Shown here piece by piece: positions 54,103 through 61,126 of a stretch of DNA of 64,000 nucleotides. The notes beneath the pieces were generated by a model that was not told the DNA's origin, did no database searches, and saw nothing but the letters and a program-made list of their open reading frames with translations. This stretch comes from Duganella sp. BJB480 (GTDB taxonomy: Bacteria; Pseudomonadota; Gammaproteobacteria; Burkholderiales; Burkholderiaceae_D). The DNA lies in the NCBI GenBank assembly GCA_003416985.1, contig QVIN01000013.1, positions 62,001-126,000 of the forward strand. Direction: 5' to 3'. Numbering within the stretch: position 1 is the stretch's first letter; every line of letters starts with the position of its first letter. A program made the position numbers and the translations under genes.

Positions 54103-55161
54103 ATGCAACACTTCAGACTCTCATTCGCCGTCACCCTGGTCCTGATGGCGCTGGCCGCCTGGTGGGGCTACCAACATGGCGGCGCCGCCGGCCTGCTGCA
54201 GGCGGTGTGGGTGGCCGCCGTGCTGGGCGTGATGGAAGTGTCGCTGTCGTTCGACAACGCGGTGGTCAACGCCTCGGTGCTGCGGCACTGGGACGCGTTC
54301 TGGCAAAAGCTGTTCCTGACGGTCGGCATCGTCGTGGCCGTGTTCGGCATGCGGCTGCTGTTCCCGCTGCTGATCGTCTCGCTGGCGACCGGCCTGGGCC
54401 TGATGGACGTGTGGCACATGGCCACCGCCAACCCGGCCGAATACTCCAAACACCTGACCGGCGCCCACGCCCAGGTGGCGGCCTTCGGCGGCGCCTTCCT
54501 GCTGCTGGTGTTCCTCAACTTCCTGTTCGACGAGGAAAAGGAGCTGCACTGGCTGGGCTGGCTGGAGAAAAAAATGGGCCAGCACGGCACCGAAACCCTG
54601 GCCGTGCTGCTGGCGCTCGGCGCGGTGTTCGGCTGCGTCGGCCTGGTGGCGATGGAGGAAAAGTACACGGTGCTGGCGGCCGGCGTGATCGGCGTGGTGG
54701 TCTACCTGGCGGTCGGCTGGATCAGCACGCTGCTGGAGGAAGAGCCGCCCGAGGACGACGACGACATCACCGAGGCCGGCGTCGGCGCGGTGGTGGCGAC
54801 GGTGGCGCGCGGCAGCTTCGGCGGCTTCCTGTACCTGGAGGTGCTGGACGCCTCGTTCAGCTTTGACGGCGTGATCGGCGCCTTCGCCATCACCAGCGAT
54901 GTCGTCATCATCATGCTGGGGCTGGCCATCGGCGCCATGTTCGTGCGCTCGCTGACCGTGTTCCTGGTGCACAAGGGCACGCTGGAGGAATACGTCTACC
55001 TGGAGCACGGCGCCCACTACGCCATCGGCATCCTGGCACTGATCATGCTGGCCAGTGTCAAATACCATGTGCCGGAATGGCTGACCGGCTTGTCGGGCGC
55101 GGCCTTCATCGCCGTGTCGCTGTGGTCGTCGATCCGTCACAAGCGCCGGCTGGCCGCGTGA
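54103..55161 (+). CDS. DUF475 domain-containing integral membrane protein (TerC-like)
   Basis: 352 residues, eight to nine membrane helices. Conserved acidic helices MEVSLSFDNAVVNA and LEVLDASFSFDGVIGAFAI are the marks of the DUF475/TerC group, thought to bind or move metal ions such as Mn2+ or to act in tellurite resistance complexes. I chose the ATG at 54103 (MQHFRLSF) rather than the longer frame start at 53998, which overlaps the promoter of the divergent gene. No ter genes lie nearby. Confidence 0.87.
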   Translation: MQHFRLSFAVTLVLMALAAWWGYQHGGAAGLLQAVWVAAVLGVMEVSLSFDNAVVNASVLRHWDAFWQKLFLTVGIVVAVFGMRLLFPLLIVSLATGLGLMDVWHMATANPAEYSKHLTGAHAQVAAFGGAFLLLVFLNFLFDEEKELHWLGWLEKKMGQHGTETLAVLLALGAVFGCVGLVAMEEKYTVLAAGVIGVVVYLAVGWISTLLEEEPPEDDDDITEAGVGAVVATVARGSFGGFLYLEVLDASFSFDGVIGAFAITSDVVIIMLGLAIGAMFVRSLTVFLVHKGTLEEYVYLEHGAHYAIGILALIMLASVKYHVPEWLTGLSGAAFIAVSLWSSIRHKRRLAA

Positions 55162-55198
55162 TAAGATTAAAAACATTGCACTCAACTCAAGCGTAACC

Positions 55199-55570
55199 AT
55201 GACCACATCCAAACGCGTCACCCTCTACCTCGCCGGCCTGCTGGGCGTCGCCCTGCTGCTGTTCGCCGCCTACACCTGGGTCATGCTGCACGTCTCGTAC
55301 TCGGACGGCGAGCGGGCGGGCTACCTGCAAAAGTTCTCCAGCCGGGGCTGGGTCTGCAAGACCTGGGAAGGCGAGATCCTGCTGACCTCGATGCCGGGCG
55401 CGATTCCCGAGAAGTTTGAATTCAGCGTGCGCGACGACGGCGTCGCCCAGCAGCTGATGGCCGCCACCGGCAAGCGCGTGGTGCTCAGCTACGCCCAGCA
55501 CAAGGGCGTGCCGACCCAGTGCTTCGGCGAGACCGAGTACTACATCACCAAGGTGCAGGTCCAGCCCTGA
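55199..55570 (+). CDS. Conserved hypothetical membrane-anchored protein
   Basis: 123 residues. One N-terminal helix (VTLYLAGLLGVALLLFAAYT), then a soluble domain with two cysteines (GWVCKTWEGEI, PTQCFGETEYY). The pattern SYSDGERAGYLQKFSSRGWVCKTWEGE recurs in small conserved proteins of betaproteobacteria, as I recall. Function unknown. It precedes an outer-membrane-like protein by 5 bases. Confidence 0.75.
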   Translation: MTTSKRVTLYLAGLLGVALLLFAAYTWVMLHVSYSDGERAGYLQKFSSRGWVCKTWEGEILLTSMPGAIPEKFEFSVRDDGVAQQLMAATGKRVVLSYAQHKGVPTQCFGETEYYITKVQVQP

Positions 55571-55575
55571 CCGCC

Positions 55576-56532
55576 ATGACCAAGCGCCCCTCCCTCCTGC
55601 TCGCCGCCCTGCTGACGGCGGGCGCCGCGTCCGCGCAAGACCTGTCGATGCAGGGTGGCGCGCTGCGCGTCAGCGGCAATGGCGAGCGCTCGTTCGCGGT
55701 CGGCGTCAACTACGTCCAGCCGTACGGCGACTATCTCGCGCTCAGCCTGGGCTATTTGAATGAGGGGCATCCGGACAACCACCACCGCGACGGCGTGTCC
55801 GGCCAGGTGTGGCTGCGTTCGCGCGTCGACCAGCGCGGCATGTCGTGGGGTGTGGGCGTGGGCCAGTACTATTTCTTCGACACCTCGCGTCCGCGCGGCG
55901 GCGGCGAGGCCTACATCAACGACCACGGCTGGGCGCCGATCTACAGCGTGCAGGCCACCTGGCACCATCCCAGCAACTGGTACACGCAGGTGCAGCTGAA
56001 CCGCGTCGTCCCGAGCGGCGCCAAGGATCCGACCACCTCGCTGCTGGTGGGCGTGGGCTACCGCTTCGACACCGTACGCGGCGACAAGCTGCACCTGGAC
56101 GGCGGCAAGTCCACCGACGACACGCTGACGGTGCTGGCCGGGCAGAGCATCGTCAACAGCCTGGAGTCGGAGCGTTCGCGGGCCGGCACCATCGAATACC
56201 GGCGCGCGATCGGGCGCTATGTGGACTGGACCGTAAGCGGCCTGCGCGAAGGCACCTCGGCCGGCACGCACCGCAGCGGCGTGGCGACACAGCTGTGGCT
56301 GATCCGGTCGTTGAACCGCGAAGTGGAATTGGGGATGGGCGTGGGGCCGTACCTGGCCTTCGAGCTGCACGACGTGCCGGGCACACGCTCGCACCAGGCG
56401 GGGCTGGTATCGGTAGCGGGGCGCTACCATTTCAACAAACGGGTAGTCGGCACGCTGTCATTAAATCGCGTCGTCACCGACTACCACCGCGACGCCGACC
56501 TGCTGCTGCTCGGCCTGGGCTACAGCTACTAA
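55576..56532 (+). CDS. Putative outer membrane beta-barrel protein
   Basis: 318 residues. Signal peptide (LLLAALLTAGAASAQ); alternating aromatic and polar strands such as VWLRSRVDQRGMSWGVGVGQ and RAIGRYVDWTVSGLREG, ending LLLLGLGYSY with a terminal Tyr. Length and pattern suggest a 12- to 14-strand barrel. No family recognised. Translated with the preceding gene. Confidence 0.7.
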   Translation: MTKRPSLLLAALLTAGAASAQDLSMQGGALRVSGNGERSFAVGVNYVQPYGDYLALSLGYLNEGHPDNHHRDGVSGQVWLRSRVDQRGMSWGVGVGQYYFFDTSRPRGGGEAYINDHGWAPIYSVQATWHHPSNWYTQVQLNRVVPSGAKDPTTSLLVGVGYRFDTVRGDKLHLDGGKSTDDTLTVLAGQSIVNSLESERSRAGTIEYRRAIGRYVDWTVSGLREGTSAGTHRSGVATQLWLIRSLNREVELGMGVGPYLAFELHDVPGTRSHQAGLVSVAGRYHFNKRVVGTLSLNRVVTDYHRDADLLLLGLGYSY

Positions 56533-56540
56533 ATTAAATT

Positions 56541-56669
56541 GGGGTCAAGTCTGACATTCGGACACGAGCTCGGCCGCGTGCGGTGGGGTCAAGTCTGACA
56601 TTCGGACACGAGCCCTACCGTAGCGGAACACTACGGTAGGGCTCGTGTCCGAATGTCAGACTTGACCCC
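56541..56669. repeat. Dispersed palindromic repeat, copy B
   Basis: Same plan as copy A: a single unit at 56541, a spacer, then from 56585 to 56669 two perfect 39-base arms with loop CGGAACA. The outer 26 bases equal copy A; the inner stem (AGCCCTACCGTAG) differs and has compensating changes on the other arm. It lies between two convergent genes. Confidence 0.93.
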
Positions 56670-56675
56670 AATGTT

Positions 56676-58988
56676 TTAGCGGGCGCGCCAGACGGCTTTG
56701 CCGGCTTCGGCTGGCGGCGTCAGGCGGGCCGCTTCCTTGCGGGCGCGCGCGGCGTCCAGCGTGGCGATGCCTGCGCCCTCTTCCGCTTGCTTGCATTCGC
56801 CGGCCGCTGCGGCCACCTTGGCTTGCACCGCCGCCAACGCTTTTTGCGCGGCGGCGTGACGGCGGGTTTCCAGTTCCAGCAACTTCTGCTTGGCGACGGT
56901 CATCGCGGCCGTGGTGTCGGCCACTTTGCGCTGCATCGCCGCGTGCGCTTGTGCCGCCTCCAGCAGAGCCTGCTGCGCGGCGGCCTTGTCGGCCACGGCC
57001 TGCGTGGCGGCCTGCTCGGCCAGCTCGCGCTGGTGCATCGCATCGGCTTCGGTCTGCTCGGCGTCGGCGCGCTGGCGTGCGCTGGTCGCCACGTTGCGCT
57101 CGGCTTCCAGACGGCCGGCGATCGCTTTCGATGCGCGGATTTCCGAGGCCGTGGTCAAACGCTGCTGCGTCAGCTTCTGGTCGATCAGCGCCAGCGATTG
57201 ACGCTCGGTCTCGACGAATTCACGCTCAGCCAACAGCAGCGCTTCGGCGGTCGCGGCCTTCTCCTGCTCGACGCGCGCGCGCTCGGCATGCACCACGCCC
57301 AGCTCGACCGCCAGATGCGCCTGCGCCGCCAGCGCCTGGCCGGCGATGGCTTTCTGTTCCGCCTCCAGCGACACCTGCTGCGCCATCACGCGCGCCGCTT
57401 CCGCTTCCTTGTCGGCGGCGGCGGCCAGGCGTTGCTCGGCTTCCGTCTGCTCGCGATACGCTTCGGTCTGCGCGCGCTCGGCGGCGATGCGCTGCTGCGC
57501 CGCGTCGCTGGCTTCCTGCTCGGCTTGCAGCTTTTCCTTCAGCGCGGCGATGGCTTGCTGCTCGGCGGCGGCGCGCGCCTGCTCGGCCTGCAGCAGAGCC
57601 TCGGCCTGCGCGGCCTTTTGCATGGCCAGCGCGTTGGCCTGGTTCTGCGCCTCGACGTGCAGCGCCAGCGTGGCGATTTCCTGTTGCTCGGCGGCGTTCT
57701 GGCTGGCGGCCAGCTCGGCGGCGGCGCGCGACAGGGCCGCGCGTTCCTCGGCCAGCTCGGCGGCGCGCTGCTGTTCCAGACTGTCGGCGCGGGCCGCCTC
57801 GGCGGCGGCTTCGTCGGCGGCCTGGCGCAGCTTGGCCTGCTCCAGCGCATGCGTTTCGGCCTCGACCTTGGCGTGGGTTTTCAGTTCGGCTTCCTGCTCG
57901 GCCTGCACGCGGGCCAGCGCGACGGCGCGCAGCTGGCTGTCGACCTCGATGCGCGCTTCGGTGGCGGCCAGGATGCTGGCGTCCGCGTCGCGGCGCGCCT
58001 GGGCGCTGGCGGCGGCCACCATCTCCAGGCGTTCGCGGTGGATCGCCGCGTCGCGGATTTCCTTTTCGGTTTGCAGGCGCAGATGCAGCGACTGCGCGGC
58101 GCTGCGCTCGGACTCGGCCTTGGCCAGCGCGATCTGCTCGCGCTCCTGCTCCAGATGCGCCAGTGCGCGGGCTTCCTCCAGCGCGCGCACCTCGGCGGCG
58201 GCGCGGTTGAAGGCCGATTCCAGCGCGATCTGGTCGGCGCGTTCGCGCTGCACGGTCAGGTCCAGCGCCTCGGCCTCGGCTTGCGCCAGCATCTGCGCGG
58301 TCTGGCGGGCGGCGTAGGCGTGGCGTTCGCGTTCGCGGGCCAAGGTGGCCACGCGGGCGTCGGCCGAGGCGATGCCGACCACCTCTTCCTTGGCGGCCTG
58401 CACGGCGGCCACGCGCTCGACCGCCTGCAGGCGGGCTTGTTCGGTTTGTGTGGCCAGTTCCTCGGCGGCGCGCGCGGCCTGCTCGGCCAGCTCGGATTCG
58501 GCGGCGATCTGTTCGTGGGCGCGCTTGCGGCTTTCGCTCTCGGCCTTGGCGCGCTGTTCGGCGGCCACGCGGATCTGGGTGTCGGCCTCGACACGGGCGC
58601 GCAGCTCGGCGGTTTCCTGCTTGACGGCGTCCAGGCGGGCCACGCTGGCCTGGGCAGCGGCGCGCAGCGATTCCAGACGCTCGCGGTTGGCGGCGATCGC
58701 CTCTTCCGACGCCTGCGCGTTCTGCAGCGCGACGGCGGCGGCGGCGGCGTCCATGGCGGCGCGGTCCTCGGCCAGCGCGCGGGCGCGGGCTTCGGCGTGG
58801 GCGCGGTTCTCGGCGGCGCAGGCGGCCTTGGCGTCGGCTTCGACGCGGGCGATCGCTTCCTGGATCGCCTTCATTTCCATCGCGGCGCGCGGGGTGTGGC
58901 TCGGTTCGTCAGGGTCATGCAGCGACACCATGGGGAGCAGAGTGACGCTGTCTGGTGCGCTGTCTTGTTTGGCCATTTGTGCTTGCAT
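56676..58988 (-). CDS. Alanine-rich coiled-coil protein of unknown function
   Basis: 770 residues, almost entirely helical. After a short N-terminal part (about 1-40) with SHTPRAAMEMKAIQEAIARV, the chain is made of heptads rich in Ala, Glu, Gln and Arg with repeated AEQ/RAEAE/AAAE segments and hardly any Pro or Gly until the end (ARLTPPAEAGKAVWRAR). No membrane helix or signal peptide. The composition resembles cytoskeletal or structural proteins such as bactofilin-linked scaffolds or TolA-like rods, but no named family fits. I chose the ATG at 58988 (MQAQMAKQ); 59024 is possible. Confidence 0.75.
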   Translation of the reverse strand: MQAQMAKQDSAPDSVTLLPMVSLHDPDEPSHTPRAAMEMKAIQEAIARVEADAKAACAAENRAHAEARARALAEDRAAMDAAAAAVALQNAQASEEAIAANRERLESLRAAAQASVARLDAVKQETAELRARVEADTQIRVAAEQRAKAESESRKRAHEQIAAESELAEQAARAAEELATQTEQARLQAVERVAAVQAAKEEVVGIASADARVATLARERERHAYAARQTAQMLAQAEAEALDLTVQRERADQIALESAFNRAAAEVRALEEARALAHLEQEREQIALAKAESERSAAQSLHLRLQTEKEIRDAAIHRERLEMVAAASAQARRDADASILAATEARIEVDSQLRAVALARVQAEQEAELKTHAKVEAETHALEQAKLRQAADEAAAEAARADSLEQQRAAELAEERAALSRAAAELAASQNAAEQQEIATLALHVEAQNQANALAMQKAAQAEALLQAEQARAAAEQQAIAALKEKLQAEQEASDAAQQRIAAERAQTEAYREQTEAEQRLAAAADKEAEAARVMAQQVSLEAEQKAIAGQALAAQAHLAVELGVVHAERARVEQEKAATAEALLLAEREFVETERQSLALIDQKLTQQRLTTASEIRASKAIAGRLEAERNVATSARQRADAEQTEADAMHQRELAEQAATQAVADKAAAQQALLEAAQAHAAMQRKVADTTAAMTVAKQKLLELETRRHAAAQKALAAVQAKVAAAAGECKQAEEGAGIATLDAARARKEAARLTPPAEAGKAVWRAR

Positions 58989-59104
58989 GAGAGTTCTCGC
59001 TAGACGATATGCCCCGGCACCCACCGGGACTTCTGAGTTCTCATTATCAAGCAGCGGTCAGGCAAGCCGAACCGCAAGGAGAGCGGGAAAAGCCCGTCAA
59101 TTCG

Positions 59105-59476
59105 CTAGATCGGCAGCGGCGGCTCGTCCATCAGCGAGATCTGCTCCTTGAGCTCGAGGATGCGGTCCTGCCAGTAACGCTGGGTGTTAAACCACGGGAA
59201 AGCCACCGGGAAGGCCGGATCGTCCCAGCGCCGCGCCAGCCAGGCCGAGTAATGGATCAGCCGCAGCGTGCGCAGCGCCTCCACCAGATGCAGCTGGCGC
59301 GGCTCGAACTCGCAGAAATCCTCGTAGCCGGCCAGGATGTCGCTCATCTGGCGCACCTGGTCGGCGCGCTCGCCGGACAGCATCATCCACAGATCCTGGA
59401 TCGCCGGCCCCATGCGGCTGTCGTCGAAGTCGACGAAATGCGGGCCGACGTCGGTCCACAGCACGTTGCCGCCGTG
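59105..59476 (-). pseudogene. srkA: srkA (YihE) stress-response kinase, C-terminal remnant cut by an insertion
   Basis: About 124 codons match the end of SrkA: GGNVLWTDVGPHFVDFDDSR, then GPAIQDLWMMLSG, RLIHYSAWLARRWDDPAFP and FPWFNTQRYW. The catalytic loop normally reads GDCHxGN; here only H-GGN remains, and upstream of 59476 the sequence becomes AT-rich and unrelated. The catalytic Asp, the ATP site and about 200 residues are missing, so the product cannot be an active kinase. The DFD metal motif is left. A TTG at 59500 opens a short frame into foreign DNA. The N-terminal part should lie at the far side of the inserted element, beyond this window. Confidence 0.85.
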
Positions 59477-59630
59477 TTCTAAGATGTCAAGAAAATACAA
59501 TATAACTACATAGTTTCACTTGAAGGTGCGCCGCCCGCAGCTCGATTGGATTGCCTTTTCTGCCCAGCAGACGTCGTTTTGTGATCTCATATGTTCATCG
59601 ATTACATATGACCTGAACGGGGAGCGTGTG
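59477..59630. other. Left end of the integrated element (junction, promoter region)
   Basis: 154 bases from the srkA break to the first recombinase gene, clearly AT-richer than the chromosome. It contains an inverted repeat TCATATGT-N9-ACATATGA (59587-59611), 20 bases before the ATG at 59631, a likely operator, and the GGGGAG ribosome site. The core attachment site cannot be set without the other end. Confidence 0.65.
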
Positions 59631-61121
59631 ATGGCTTTTGTATCAGTGCGTGCCAAAGTTCTGACCGACTCGACTGGCGCCATTTCAGAGATCCCTGTTC
59701 TGTTGACGAACAGCGGGCCGTTACAGGTCATGATCGATTACCTTCTTTGGCGCCGGCATGATCGCAGCTTGGGCTGGATGCGCAAGGTTGTTCACGATGT
59801 AGCACTGCTCTTGGAATACATGGAAGTGAATTTCCAGCACCACCAAGACCCCGAAACGCTCTTCCACTCGTTTGTCCAGCGGCTCTATAGCGGGACCATC
59901 GGGACGGACGGCATAGATCCCAGCGGCTTATATTGGCGCCCGTTCAACCATCGGGCTATTGGCAACGTCATCACGCGGATCACTGATTTTTCATGCTGGG
60001 CTGCCGATCGACAAGGTACGACGCTGCTAAATCCACTGCGCGCCCCAAGCAGCTATGATGAGATGGTAGCGGTTGCAGCATCGATGGCCAGCAGGGATCG
60101 AGCGTTTCTCGGCAACACCTGGCGAATGCGATCAATAGGACAAGATAGTAATAGCCGGAGCACTCTTCCTCGCAGGCCTCCCAAAGTTAGCGTTTCGGAC
60201 GATGCTGTCGCATTCCCCGAAAAGCATTTTGAGGATCTGTTGTTCCACGGATTTCGTCGGCAAAACGGCGAGGGTAAGACCGACCTCACCAAACGGCTCA
60301 ACCTGCGTGACTGTCTAATCACCCTGTTAATGCACGGCGCCGGGTTTCGCATATCGGAGTGCTTCCATCTTTGGGTGTGCGATGTAGGCCCCCATCAACT
60401 TGATCCATCGACGGCCCACGTTCGCATCCATCATCCGAGCTTGGGGGACGCGCCGGACGACTGGTTCGATGAGCGGGGCAATCCAATTAAAAGCAATCGC
60501 GGAGCGTACTTGGCTGGGAAGCACGCGCTGAAGCCGCGAAACGAGGTAATGAACAAGCATTACTCCGGCTGGAAGGACCCGAGCCTGGACAGAAAATATT
60601 ACATGGAAGCCTACTGGTTTCAGCCTGAGCTTGGGCGTCTGTTTCTTCACTTGTGGATGCTGTACCTAAAGGAGCTAATCAAGATTCCTCGCTCCCACCC
60701 CTATGCGTTCGTTGTGGAAGAAGGAGACACGGCCGGGGATATGTACAGCATCGACAATTACAAACAGGCCCATGCCAGAGCTGTGCGCCGCATTGGCTTG
60801 GTTCCCAGCAAGTCCCTCGGCACCACCCCTCACGGCCACCGGCACGCCTACGGTCGCCGGCTAATGCGCAGCGGCGTTGCTCCACAAGTGAAACAGAAGG
60901 CCTTGCATCATAAGTCCGTGGCATCTCAAGCAATATACACCGCTCCGAGCGCCACTGACGTCAGCAACGCATTGAGCGAAGCGACACGAAACCTCGACCT
61001 CCTCGCCGCTGGCGGAAACCATGTGAAGCCGACTTTTAATTTCGAAAAACTATTGGCCCACGGATTCGAGGATGTCGATCCCGACGGTCTATTTTCCGGC
61101 CCAAATCCAAAGTTGAGGTAA
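59631..61121 (+). CDS. gmtY: Tyrosine recombinase GmtY-like (first gene of a mobile trio)
   Basis: 496 residues. Tyrosine recombinase active-site set: Arg in MHGAGFRISECFHLWV (about 238), HGHRHAYGRRL (about 400), LHHKS (about 425) and the nucleophile Tyr in AIYTAP (about 436). The N-terminus (MAFVSVRAKVLTDSTGAISE) and the phrase VRIHHPSLGDAPDDW match, as I recall them, GmtY proteins of gamma-mobile-trio islands. It probably cuts and joins DNA during integration at srkA. GGGGAG precedes the ATG at 59631; the frame reaches back to a TTG at 59520 but that part is not protein-like. The next gene starts five bases after the stop. Confidence 0.85.
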   Translation: MAFVSVRAKVLTDSTGAISEIPVLLTNSGPLQVMIDYLLWRRHDRSLGWMRKVVHDVALLLEYMEVNFQHHQDPETLFHSFVQRLYSGTIGTDGIDPSGLYWRPFNHRAIGNVITRITDFSCWAADRQGTTLLNPLRAPSSYDEMVAVAASMASRDRAFLGNTWRMRSIGQDSNSRSTLPRRPPKVSVSDDAVAFPEKHFEDLLFHGFRRQNGEGKTDLTKRLNLRDCLITLLMHGAGFRISECFHLWVCDVGPHQLDPSTAHVRIHHPSLGDAPDDWFDERGNPIKSNRGAYLAGKHALKPRNEVMNKHYSGWKDPSLDRKYYMEAYWFQPELGRLFLHLWMLYLKELIKIPRSHPYAFVVEEGDTAGDMYSIDNYKQAHARAVRRIGLVPSKSLGTTPHGHRHAYGRRLMRSGVAPQVKQKALHHKSVASQAIYTAPSATDVSNALSEATRNLDLLAAGGNHVKPTFNFEKLLAHGFEDVDPDGLFSGPNPKLR

Positions 61122-61126
61122 TTGCC

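Noticed and set aside
59477-59500. Use of the TTG at 59500 as a true start for the srkA fragment
   Set aside because: The residues it adds come from the inserted element and the product lacks the ATP site and the catalytic Asp.
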